From positions 1 through 6,092 of the forward strand of contig DUUE01000152.1 of assembly GCA_012841735.1 (NCBI GenBank): a stretch of DNA of 6,092 bases. The letters are read 5' to 3'. The position numbers and the translations under genes were made by a program. The stretch is from Bacillota bacterium. Its GTDB lineage: Bacteria > Bacillota > Dethiobacteria > Dethiobacterales > Dethiobacteraceae. Of the stretch, positions 1 to 6,092 are shown one piece after another. Every line of letters starts with the position of its first letter. Position 1 is the stretch's first letter. Under the pieces are notes generated by a model. The model was not told the DNA's origin and did no database searches. It saw only the letters and a list, made by a program, of their open reading frames with translations.

Positions 1-2
1 AC

Positions 3-2390
3 ACTCCGCACGATGCTGGGACATATGAGCTGACGTCCGGCAAGATGTTCAGCCAGAAGGACAGCCCTTCGACAGTCACATCGGATACGGCTGTTTACCT
101 TCGGTTCGGAAGCTATGCGTACAGCCCGGAGCACACTGTGATCCTCCGCTTCTGCGTGCAAGCCGTTTCAGAACCCTGCACGCTGGATATCTGCGGATTG
201 GATCAGGGAGAGCCGGTGATTGTGGACAGCGTGCAAGTGGACGAACCCCATATCTATGAAGTCAACGTGACCAGTTTCCTGCGCGAAGCGGCGGATCAGG
301 GGAGAACAGCCGAAGATGTTGTTTTCCTTATTAAAGGCAGCCCGGGTTTCCCAGGCCTGGCCGCGGTGGACCTTATGCCCGGGCTCAAGGCCGAAGGCCA
401 GGTGTATCTTGATTTGATGCTGGCTCTGAAGCCGTTGCTGAGGGGAAGCATTGCTCATCCTCCGGTTTTGCGGGTGTCACGGTCCAACGTGTACGATTGG
501 AGTATTCTTGACGAAGCCATCCAGGATGTCCAAGAAGCAGGGATGAAAATGGAGCTTCTGTGGTTCGGATCCGACGGCACAAATCTTTCGGCGGACAACC
601 GCATCCCTGCCTATGTCCTGTACAATTACCAGAATACAGTGACGGCCGATGGGCAGTCGGTTGTGCGCAAAACCCCCGCCGCCCAGTGGAAAGGCGGCGA
701 AGTCTACACCTACTATCTGGACAAATGCGATCTGGATCTGCGCGAAAAAGAGAAAAACGTGCTGAAAGACCTGTTCGATCATATCGCCGAGCTTGACAGA
801 AGGCACGGCTGCCCAAGGACAGTCGTGGGCTGCCAAGTAAACAACGAAACCAATGTACCCACTCGCCTGGGGCACAGAGACCGCAGTTACAGCCACTGGG
901 CCACCATTGAGTGGGAAAGGCGCGAGCACAGCGACTGGCTGGACTTTTATCATGCGATCCGGGCGGAATGGCTTAGTGATTTGGCGGCAGGGGTCAAAGA
1001 ATCCGATTACTCTGTCTGGACCCGAGCCAACAACGCCGAGTTCGTACAATACGGACAGCCGTTCAAAGCCCACGGTTTGGTGGAGAATGAAATCCTGCGG
1101 CAGTTCGGAGGGACCAACCTGGATTTCTACGGTTTCGACATGTACCGTTATTCTGAATTGGGGGAGATCGGCCAAGCCCTGCTCGGCATCTACAACCAAG
1201 GGGACAACCTGCCCATGATCATGGAGACTGACTGGACAGTGACCGGTTCCCGGCGAGGCGGATCCCAAGCCAAAATCTTGGATTACGGTATCTTGTTCAC
1301 CTATGCCGCCAACGCCTGCCACAACCTGTATGATCTGATCGGGCCGGACGGCCACAACTTCTATGTCGCCGGCCCCAACTATAGTATCGTTCCCGGCAAG
1401 GTTGTCAACAGTGCGGCCATCCAGCGGCTGTCAGGGATGGGTGAGCGGGGGCTGGTGCTGACGAAGCTGGTGCAGGGCACACCGGCCCGTGCTGTGCGGG
1501 CGTTCTGTCCGGTTGACGGACAAGTGACGATTGAGACCAAAGTCAGGTTGGCCAACACTTTGCACACCTGGCAGGCGCCAGCGGTTCTCGACACTGAAGG
1601 TGATCAAATTCTGGCCTTGTGCTTTGATCAAGGGAAGATCAAGATCACCTCAGGCCGGTGCGAGTGCCTTGCGGGCGAATATGAAGCTGAAACTTGGTAT
1701 GAGCTGAGGATCATCTTGGATAGCGGGAACCAGGCCTGCAGTTTGGAGATCAACGATCAGCGTGTCCTGGACAACCTGCCGATCCCTCGTCCGTTCGCGG
1801 TTGTGGGCGGCGTTGAGTGGTTCGCCGGCAGCGGCACATTGGGGATCATGGATGTGAGCTACCTCCGTGTCATGTGTTCAGCTGCCCAGAGCGGCAGCGA
1901 GGCCGTCTTGGATGAGCAATTCGGACAGTTGGACGATGGTGGGCTTGCCTCCTGGCAGCTTGATTTCCGCGGCGAGTACAGCTGGGTGGAGGATGTCCGC
2001 AAAACAAACCAGATGCTGCTGAAAATCTGGCATGATTTGGCGACCAAGGCCGCGGACAGCGCCGGAGGGCGGAATCTGGTCTTCTTCAATCAGCACGCCG
2101 CAGAGAAGGCCACAGTAGGCAAGCTGGTCAACGGGTATCTGTTTTATTATCAGACAGAGAACAAAGGTGTGGGCATCGCCGTCTGCCGAGGCGATCACGA
2201 ATACGTCCTGGCCAGCAAGACCGCGTCCCGGTTCATACTGCCCCTGAATTTCCGGGCGGAATCGGCGACGGCAGGCTGCTATGATGAGAACAATCAGTGG
2301 GTTGCGGAGAAAGAAAAGAACTACAGATGGAAAAACGGCCGGCAGGTGTTTGATCTTGAACCATATGAAGTGGTGCGGCTGACAACCTAA
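3..2390 (+). CDS. Multidomain glycoside hydrolase, clan GH-A, beta-galactosidase-like (5' partial)
   Basis: The reading frame is open to the left edge (TPHDAGTYELTSGK precedes the first ATG at 45), and that ATG has no ribosome binding site, so the gene starts outside the window. Residues are numbered from the ATG at 45. Residues about 15-110 look like a DNRLRE/CBM96-type beta-sandwich (AVYLRF, YEVNVTSFL). From about 150 (YDWSILDEAI, then ELLWFGS) to about 440 is a clan GH-A barrel like GH35/GH42 and DUF4978/DUF5597 beta-galactosidases. QVNNE carries the expected acid/base Glu268, DFYGFDMY lies at 360-367, and IMETDW carries the expected nucleophile Glu394. Residues about 494-610 resemble a concanavalin/LamG sandwich, and 720-781 a terminal beta domain (RFILPL). 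The family would hydrolyse beta-linked galactosides or related sugars with retention; substrate and location are unknown because the N-terminus is missing. Its TAA overlaps the stop of the convergent regulator. Clan assignment is fairly secure, exact GH family is not. Confidence 0.8.
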   Translation, partial: TPHDAGTYELTSGKMFSQKDSPSTVTSDTAVYLRFGSYAYSPEHTVILRFCVQAVSEPCTLDICGLDQGEPVIVDSVQVDEPHIYEVNVTSFLREAADQGRTAEDVVFLIKGSPGFPGLAAVDLMPGLKAEGQVYLDLMLALKPLLRGSIAHPPVLRVSRSNVYDWSILDEAIQDVQEAGMKMELLWFGSDGTNLSADNRIPAYVLYNYQNTVTADGQSVVRKTPAAQWKGGEVYTYYLDKCDLDLREKEKNVLKDLFDHIAELDRRHGCPRTVVGCQVNNETNVPTRLGHRDRSYSHWATIEWERREHSDWLDFYHAIRAEWLSDLAAGVKESDYSVWTRANNAEFVQYGQPFKAHGLVENEILRQFGGTNLDFYGFDMYRYSELGEIGQALLGIYNQGDNLPMIMETDWTVTGSRRGGSQAKILDYGILFTYAANACHNLYDLIGPDGHNFYVAGPNYSIVPGKVVNSAAIQRLSGMGERGLVLTKLVQGTPARAVRAFCPVDGQVTIETKVRLANTLHTWQAPAVLDTEGDQILALCFDQGKIKITSGRCECLAGEYEAETWYELRIILDSGNQACSLEINDQRVLDNLPIPRPFAVVGGVEWFAGSGTLGIMDVSYLRVMCSAAQSGSEAVLDEQFGQLDDGGLASWQLDFRGEYSWVEDVRKTNQMLLKIWHDLATKAADSAGGRNLVFFNQHAAEKATVGKLVNGYLFYYQTENKGVGIAVCRGDHEYVLASKTASRFILPLNFRAESATAGCYDENNQWVAEKEKNYRWKNGRQVFDLEPYEVVRLTT

Positions 2391-3244
2391 TCCGACGGAC
2401 GCTGCTCTTGGTCTTTCAGCGCCAGTGTCCGGTACTGGCTTGGACTGATCCCTACCACTTTCTTGAAGCACTTGCTGAAGTAGTACGGATCGGAAAAGCC
2501 GACCAGCGAGGCTATGTCCGTTACCAGGAACCCTTCCATGAGCAGCTCCTTGGCTTTGTTGATGCGGATGCCGATCAAGTACTCGATTGGTGTGGTCCCG
2601 GTGGTTTCCCTGAAAATGCGGCGCAGGTGCGAGGTGCTGATGGAGATTACGTCCGCCAATTCCTGGATGCTGACAGGTTTGGCGAAGTGCTTGGTCATGT
2701 ACGATATGACCTGGTTCACCCTCTGCAGCTTGCCGTACTGGACACCGTCACCCAGCTTCCAGATGATCAGCAGGTTAAGGATTTCCATGATTTTCGCGCG
2801 GCAGAACGAGCTCCGGTTGGGCTGCTCGGACAGCCACATGTCAGCCGATTGGTTGAACAGCTCCAGCAGGCGCGTGAGCAAGCCCGAATCCTTGATCGTT
2901 TCATGAGTTTGGAAAGGAAGCGGCGGTTCAGTGATCTTCCAGGTGTTGTCAGCCCACTCGTTACAGATGTACCTGAAGTCGACGGCATAACATCTCAAGG
3001 GGTTCTTGGCTGTTGTCCAGGCCTGCCGGCGGTCGGTAGGCCTGAAGTACACCAAATCCCCCTGGGTAGCCTTGAAGACAACATTGTTGCACCGGTAGTA
3101 AGCCTCGCCGTCATAAACAATGATCAAGTTGTGATAGGGGTATGTGTTGAGCTCAAAGTTCCATTCTGGCAAAGCTCTGCGGTGAACGATCTTGATGAGG
3201 AAGGGACTCAACTGATCGTAGCTTGACACTTGTAAATCTGTCAT
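2387..3244 (-). CDS. AraC-family transcriptional regulator
   Basis: This complete 285-residue protein has the usual size for a sugar-responsive AraC regulator. Residues about 25-95 form a cupin-like sensor (YHNLIIVYDGEAYYR, then QGDLVYFRP). Residues about 174-275 are the double helix-turn-helix DNA-binding domain. The first unit is SIQELADVISISTSHLRRIF and the second is DIASLVGFSDPYYFSKCFKK, followed by the family-typical G-I-S-P-S-Q-Y-R. The ATG at 3242-3244 has a GAGGA ribosome binding site at 3254-3258, 9 nt away, which supports the start. The gene converges on the upstream hydrolase with a 4-bp stop overlap. It probably senses a sugar or oligosaccharide and controls one or more of the neighbouring hydrolase genes. 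The effector and target promoters are inferred, not visible. No convincing promoter was found in the 52 bp between its start and the esterase fragment. Confidence 0.95.
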   Translation of the reverse strand: MTDLQVSSYDQLSPFLIKIVHRRALPEWNFELNTYPYHNLIIVYDGEAYYRCNNVVFKATQGDLVYFRPTDRRQAWTTAKNPLRCYAVDFRYICNEWADNTWKITEPPLPFQTHETIKDSGLLTRLLELFNQSADMWLSEQPNRSSFCRAKIMEILNLLIIWKLGDGVQYGKLQRVNQVISYMTKHFAKPVSIQELADVISISTSHLRRIFRETTGTTPIEYLIGIRINKAKELLMEGFLVTDIASLVGFSDPYYFSKCFKKVVGISPSQYRTLALKDQEQRPSD

Positions 3245-3253
3245 TGTAATCAG

Positions 3254-3258
3254 TCCTC
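3254..3258 (-). promoter_or_regulatory. Ribosome binding site of the AraC regulator
   Basis: The minus strand reads GAGGA followed by 9 nt and then ATG at 3244. This fixes the regulator's start. Confidence 0.75.
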
Positions 3259-3281
3259 ATCATTAAGTATGTGCATGTGGT

Positions 3282-3293
3282 TTAAGTTCTTAA
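3282..3293. repeat. Short perfect inverted repeat upstream of the AraC gene
   Basis: TTAAG-TT-CTTAA is a perfect 5-bp inverted repeat. It lies 38 bp upstream of the AraC start and just before the esterase fragment's ATG. It could be an autoregulatory site of the regulator, but AraC proteins more often bind direct repeats, and a short AT-rich palindrome can arise by chance. The rest of the 52-bp gap shows only the regulator's ribosome binding site. Confidence 0.3.
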
Positions 3294-3296
3294 CAA

Positions 3297-3749
3297 ATGA
3301 CCTTCGGCATGGAATCGGCTTACGGGAGATTGGCCACTCCCAATTATCAGCAGTCGCCGGCCTGGGATTTTTCGGCTTACACTCCTGCCGCTGTTGTGGT
3401 TAACCTAGGTTCGAACGATGTTTACACCAAAATAGCCCCGGAGTTGTTTCAAGAACGTTATATCAAGTTCATGGCGGCGCTGAGGGAGACTTACCCCCAA
3501 GCTCACATTTTTGCCATGAGGCTGTTCAACGGCTGGCTCGAGCAAGAAGTGAAGGCCGCCGTGGCGGCGCGGACAGAAGCCGGGGATGCCCAGGTGCACT
3601 ACGTTGACACGGCCGGCTGGCTCGAAGGTTATGGTACAGCCGTTCCCACCGATTACGTGCTTAAAAACGGGCCCAGTGTTCATCCTTCCTCCTTTGGCCA
3701 TCTCAAGGCCGCGACAAGGTTGGCGCCGCTGCTTGCTTCTATGCTTTGA
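3297..3749 (+). pseudogene. SGNH/GDSL esterase, C-terminal fragment lacking the catalytic Ser block (CE2-like)
   Basis: The 150-residue frame is clearly the second half of an SGNH hydrolase. WDFSAYTPAAVVVNLGSND at 23-41 includes the block III G-x-N-D. SVHPSSFGH at 127-135 is block V with the catalytic His129. The wording resembles CE2-type acetylxylan esterases, which deacetylate plant polysaccharides and are normally more than 300 residues long with an N-terminal beta-sandwich. Here the G-D-S block with the nucleophilic serine and everything before it is missing. A TAA stop lies in frame at 3291, the upstream DNA belongs to the AraC gene, and the ATG has no ribosome binding site. The residue three before the His, usually Asp in SGNH enzymes, is Pro126. 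There are no internal stops, so the truncation may be recent. It is most likely a 5'-deleted remnant; a short expressed protein with another role cannot be excluded. The last 70 bp overlap the convergent GH115 gene. Confidence 0.75.
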
Positions 3750-5764
3750 CAGAGAGGTTCCAGCCTGGCGAAAAGATCGCTGTCGGGCAGGTGGTTCTTG
3801 GTGTTGGTCAAGAGCATCACCTTTTGGTCCTGGACAGTGTACAGATAGTCCCGCTCCCACCGGTGAAAACTTGGGCCATCGCCGACAATCCGCAGGTAGC
3901 GGCAGAATGACTCACAGCAGTACACGGTCAGGCGAACGTTGGTCAGGCATTCGTTGGCGTAAAATCCCAGCCAGATGCCGTCTTCGGCTCGTTCCAGAGC
4001 GGCGGCGCCCTGCCGGTAGTAGTTGAGGCCCCGGTTGGCAGCGACAAACGCCGGCATGTATTCCCGGTCAAGCCAATGGAGCAGAGCCCGGCAGATTTGG
4101 ATGAAACCCAGACATCCCGTATAGTGGATTTCCACTTGCACTAGGAATTCCCCATAGAACCGTCGACGGTCGCTTTCAGGCAGCGCTTCACAGAGCTGCC
4201 TGCTTTCATTGTAGAGCGCTTCCCAATCGCCGGCCGCGGCCGCGCATTTTTCCATAAACCACCTGACCTGTTGGGCGAAATCCACGCTCCCGGTGGCCCA
4301 CCGCAGGCTGTCCACACACTGATCCGCCTTGTTCTGAACCGCAGCGGTGATCAGCCTGCGCGCGGGATGATGGTAAAACTGTTCGCCGGCCTTTTCATCA
4401 ACGTGGGCGCCGTACTGGATTGTGCTGCGGAAGTATCGTGAGTACAGCTCTTCCAGCTTGGCGACATGTTCTTGGGGATAGTAGGCTCTTAGGTATGTGT
4501 CGAGGTGATCCCGGGTGTCGAGGGCACCTTCGACCCATTTGCGCCGAATCAGATCCAATATGTACGCATGAGGTTTCACATTGCCGCAGTTGATGATCCA
4601 GTACTGATCCATGGAGCGTTCCAGGCAGCTGTCCAACTCGGCGTTGAGCAATTCCGGAGGGTTCGGAGACATGGTGATATGATTCGAAGCCTGAAGGTCG
4701 TAAAAAGAGGCATGGAAGTAAATCCCGTTCAGGCCGGGATCGTCATGGTCCGCCAAGGCTTCGTGACGGGGGTTGATGTTCCCCTGCCGGCGCGACACCA
4801 TCTTACCGTATCCGCTGTCGCCCCAAATTTTGATCACATCATGGGGGATGTCGAGGAAGCCTTCCCGGTACAGGCCCAGGATTTCGCCGTAAAGGTTGGT
4901 GCAGAAAATGGGGTCGGGGACATGCCGGCGCACGAGTTCACACTGGTCCCTGATCACCTGGCTGATCAAAGCGCCCCGTTCCTGGGGAGTGATAATGCGG
5001 TGATCGTCCACCCAGAACGCCCTGTCGCCCTGGCCGCGGAACCCAACATTCCAAACCACTTTCGCGGCTTTTTGCTCCAGAACCGCCTGCTCCCACAGGT
5101 GGGTGAACAAGTCTTTGTGTTCAAGATACGAGGGAACCTTGTCAGGGTAAACCCGGGAAAACATCTCGGCGCCCAGGGGTTCAGCATGGTGATGGGTGAT
5201 CCACAAGCCCATGTCCACCGCCAACTGCCGGTACTTGCGGCTGTTGTGATCGGTGCCGGGTATCACCATGTTGCCCCGGCAGCGCAGGAGTGTCTCAAAA
5301 ACCAGCCTCCACACATTCTCACTGCATCCGGAGTACTGCCATTCACTCAAGAGGACTTCATCATTGATAAACCAACCGCGGAAACGCACACGGGGATACG
5401 GTGAAACATAGTCAACCATGGGAACGTCAGCCCAGCCGCGCCTGACAAACTGCTGCTGCCGCCAAAACCAAAAGGGGTCTACACCCAAGTACTCCTCGCT
5501 CAAGTGCAGCAGGCCATAAACAGCGCCAAGTTCGTCCCCGGCGCTAATTACCAGCTCGTCTGCGGACCTGCAGGTGATCCTGAACTGTTCCGGAGAGAAC
5601 CCGAGGGCAGCTTCGACATTGATTATGATAGTGTTCGCCGCCGCGTCTTGTGCGGCCAAGGTGTTCTCCATATCCCGCCTAAAGATCTCCACAGCGTTTT
5701 TCAGCGGCTTGCTGTCAGGCATGTTGGTTCTAATGCGTGTTCCAGCGGTGATTCTGAATGACAT
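3680..5764 (-). CDS. GH115-type xylan alpha-1,2-glucuronidase (divergent)
   Basis: GH115 enzymes remove alpha-1,2-linked (4-O-methyl)glucuronic acid from xylan. The protein is 694 residues from the ATG at 5764, preferred over the in-frame ATG at 5797. Only the former has a GGAGG site 7 nt upstream, and the predicted transcript would leave about 9 nt before the latter. An N-terminal domain holds GAVYGLLHLSEEYLGVDPFW (80-99). The barrel carries the GH115 block RFRGWFINDE (127-136), HHHAEP (191-196), VGFRGQGDRAFW (240-251), IPHDVIKIWGDSGYG (306-320), GIYFHASF (347-354) and YWIINCGNVKPH (388-399). A mostly helical region follows. There is no signal peptide, so it should act in the cytoplasm on imported oligosaccharides. 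Many GH115 proteins are longer; an extra C-terminal domain is absent here. The usual DDN-G motif reads GDSGYG, so specificity may differ. The last about 23 residues lie antisense to the esterase fragment and may be an acquired tail. Family assignment is strong; substrate is inferred. Confidence 0.88.
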   Translation of the reverse strand: MSFRITAGTRIRTNMPDSKPLKNAVEIFRRDMENTLAAQDAAANTIIINVEAALGFSPEQFRITCRSADELVISAGDELGAVYGLLHLSEEYLGVDPFWFWRQQQFVRRGWADVPMVDYVSPYPRVRFRGWFINDEVLLSEWQYSGCSENVWRLVFETLLRCRGNMVIPGTDHNSRKYRQLAVDMGLWITHHHAEPLGAEMFSRVYPDKVPSYLEHKDLFTHLWEQAVLEQKAAKVVWNVGFRGQGDRAFWVDDHRIITPQERGALISQVIRDQCELVRRHVPDPIFCTNLYGEILGLYREGFLDIPHDVIKIWGDSGYGKMVSRRQGNINPRHEALADHDDPGLNGIYFHASFYDLQASNHITMSPNPPELLNAELDSCLERSMDQYWIINCGNVKPHAYILDLIRRKWVEGALDTRDHLDTYLRAYYPQEHVAKLEELYSRYFRSTIQYGAHVDEKAGEQFYHHPARRLITAAVQNKADQCVDSLRWATGSVDFAQQVRWFMEKCAAAAGDWEALYNESRQLCEALPESDRRRFYGEFLVQVEIHYTGCLGFIQICRALLHWLDREYMPAFVAANRGLNYYRQGAAALERAEDGIWLGFYANECLTNVRLTVYCCESFCRYLRIVGDGPSFHRWERDYLYTVQDQKVMLLTNTKNHLPDSDLFARLEPLCQSIEASSGANLVAALRWPKEEG

Positions 5765-5771
5765 GTCACAG

Positions 5772-5776
5772 CCTCC
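5772..5776 (-). promoter_or_regulatory. Ribosome binding site deciding the GH115 start
   Basis: The minus strand reads GGAGG, then 7 nt, then ATG at 5764. The alternative ATG at 5797 has only a weak GGA nearby. This makes the protein 11 residues shorter than the longest open frame. Confidence 0.85.
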
Positions 5777-5812
5777 AGTTGTGGTGTTTTTGAGCATTTG
5801 TTCCAGGATATA

Positions 5813-5841
5813 ACTATATATTACAAACAGGAAAATGTCAA
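5813..5841 (-). promoter_or_regulatory. Sigma-A promoter of the GH115 gene
   Basis: On the minus strand a perfect -35 TTGACA (5836-5841) is separated by exactly 17 nt from a -10 TATAGT (5813-5818). Transcription would start near 5806, leaving a leader of about 42 nt before the ATG at 5764. Such a near-consensus promoter suggests control by repression, or simply strong expression. A short AACA-GCA-TGTT repeat at 5857-5867 lies 15 bp upstream of the -35 and could bind an activator, but it is weak evidence. Confidence 0.8.
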
Positions 5842-5937
5842 TATATGATTTGGATTAACAGCATGTTTGTTGATTTTCCCATTGGCTGTGCAGGGCGGCA
5901 ACATGAGCGAATAATACAAATCCGCTTGAATATTACA

Positions 5938-5966
5938 TGGACACGCCAAAGGCCGCTTGGTAAAAT
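5938..5966 (+). promoter_or_regulatory. Sigma-A promoter with extended -10 for the gene starting at 6025
   Basis: The plus strand has TGGACA (5938-5943), a 17-nt spacer and TAAAAT (5961-5966). The -10 is preceded by TGG, which makes it an extended -10. Each hexamer differs from consensus at one base. Transcription would start near 5973, about 52 nt before the TTG start. The spacer contains CCAA-7-TTGG (5946-5960), a possible minor protein site. It is arranged back to back with the GH115 promoter, with about 96 bp between the two -35 boxes. Confidence 0.7.
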
Positions 5967-5976
5967 TTAAAAAAAG

Positions 5977-5993
5977 GTTAAATCGCGTTTAAC
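5977..5993. promoter_or_regulatory. Palindromic operator candidate (GTTAAA-5-TTTAAC)
   Basis: GTTAAA TCGCG TTTAAC is a perfect 6-bp inverted repeat around a CG-containing core. It sits just downstream of the predicted start site of the rightward promoter. A GC core with AT-rich arms is typical of LacI/GalR-family operators, and this position would block transcription. No LacI-type gene is in the window, so the binding protein is unknown. Confidence 0.5.
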
Positions 5994-6012
5994 GGATAAC
6001 GACCAAGGTGAG

Positions 6013-6017
6013 GGAGG
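6013..6017 (+). promoter_or_regulatory. Ribosome binding site for the TTG-start gene
   Basis: GGAGG, within the purine-rich run 6011-6020, lies 7 nt before TTG at 6025. It fixes a non-ATG start; the next in-frame ATG (6064) lies inside the hydrophobic segment. Confidence 0.75.
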
Positions 6018-6024
6018 GAGTAAG

Positions 6025-6092
6025 TTGCGGTTCCGGCGCTGTGCAGCATTGTTCGCGGCAATTATGCTGGTGGCTGTGGTTTCCGGCCATGG
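6025..6092 (+). CDS. Exported protein, N-terminal signal peptide only (3' partial)
   Basis: Starting from TTG, the visible residues are MRFRRCAALFAAIMLVAVVSGH. Three arginines in the first five residues are followed by a hydrophobic helix (about residues 6-19) and a small-residue stretch (VVSG), the layout of a Sec signal peptide. No lipobox is seen before the cut, although one could follow. The gene has its own promoter and a strong ribosome binding site, and diverges from the GH115 gene. An exported solute-binding protein or secreted glycan-active enzyme would fit the setting, but nothing visible identifies the product. Confidence 0.65.
   Translation, partial: MRFRRCAALFAAIMLVAVVSGH

Noticed and set aside
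45..47. ATG at 45 as the true start of the first hydrolase
   Set aside because: The frame is open back to base 3, no ribosome binding site precedes the ATG, and the sandwich domain seems to begin around it.
477..1355. Long antisense open frame (292 codons) within the hydrolase
   Set aside because: Its translation has no recognisable domain and mirrors the hydrolase codons; a shadow of the GC-rich gene.
2380..2420. Terminator between the convergent hydrolase and AraC genes
   Set aside because: The genes overlap and no GC-rich hairpin with a T tract is seen.
2408..3226. Long plus-strand open frame opposite the AraC gene
   Set aside because: The AraC protein is unmistakable on the other strand, and this frame shows no family motif.
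3245..3296. Promoter for the AraC gene (TTGTTA with CATACT)
   Set aside because: The spacing is 19 nt and the -10 matches only four of six bases, which is too weak to call.
4505..5404. Plus-strand open frame (299 codons) opposite GH115
   Set aside because: GH115 motifs occupy the opposite strand throughout; no ribosome binding site or domain supports this frame.
5795..5797. Upstream ATG of the GH115 gene
   Set aside because: It lies about 9 nt from the predicted transcript start and has a poor ribosome binding site, whereas the ATG at 5764 has GGAGG at ideal spacing.
1..6092. tRNA, rRNA, CRISPR array, insertion sequence or riboswitch
   Set aside because: No repeat-spacer pattern, transposase, terminal inverted repeats or recognisable structured RNA was seen on either strand.

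Overview
The window looks like a carbohydrate-degradation locus from a bacterium, most plausibly of the Bacillota. The reasons are strong GGAGG-type ribosome binding sites about 7 nt from their starts, a textbook sigma-A promoter (TTGACA-17-TATAGT), a TTG start codon behind a strong Shine-Dalgarno, and AraC-type control of glycoside hydrolases. This assignment is inferred from style; no RNA gene or marker gene is present to confirm it.

Layout. Bases 3-2390 (+) carry the 3' part of a large glycoside hydrolase. It has a DNRLRE-like beta-sandwich, a clan GH-A barrel resembling the GH35/GH42 beta-galactosidases, a concanavalin-like sandwich and a C-terminal beta domain; its 5' end lies outside the window. 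Bases 2387-3244 (-) encode a complete AraC-family regulator whose stop codon interlocks with that of the hydrolase. Bases 3297-3749 (+) hold only the C-terminal half of an SGNH/GDSL esterase resembling CE2 acetylxylan esterases; the half with the catalytic serine is absent. Bases 3680-5764 (-) encode a GH115-type alpha-glucuronidase that overlaps the esterase fragment tail to tail by 70 bp. Bases 5765-6024 form a divergent control region with two face-to-face promoters and a palindrome. At 6025 a new (+) gene starts with a TTG codon and a signal peptide, and is cut by the window end.

How the parts may work together. A cytoplasmic alpha-glucuronidase, a beta-galactosidase-like enzyme and a former acetyl esterase point to use of decorated plant polysaccharide fragments (glucuronoxylan or arabinogalactan type) under AraC control. 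The exported product beginning at 6025 could be a transporter binding protein or an extracellular enzyme, but too little is visible to say.

What is unusual. No unmistakably new system is visible. The points worth a second look are signs of gene remodelling (the headless esterase, a GH115 tail read antisense through the esterase's catalytic motif, and a barrel whose first strand is not evident), a GH115 with altered conserved motifs, and a well-formed divergent promoter region with a candidate operator.
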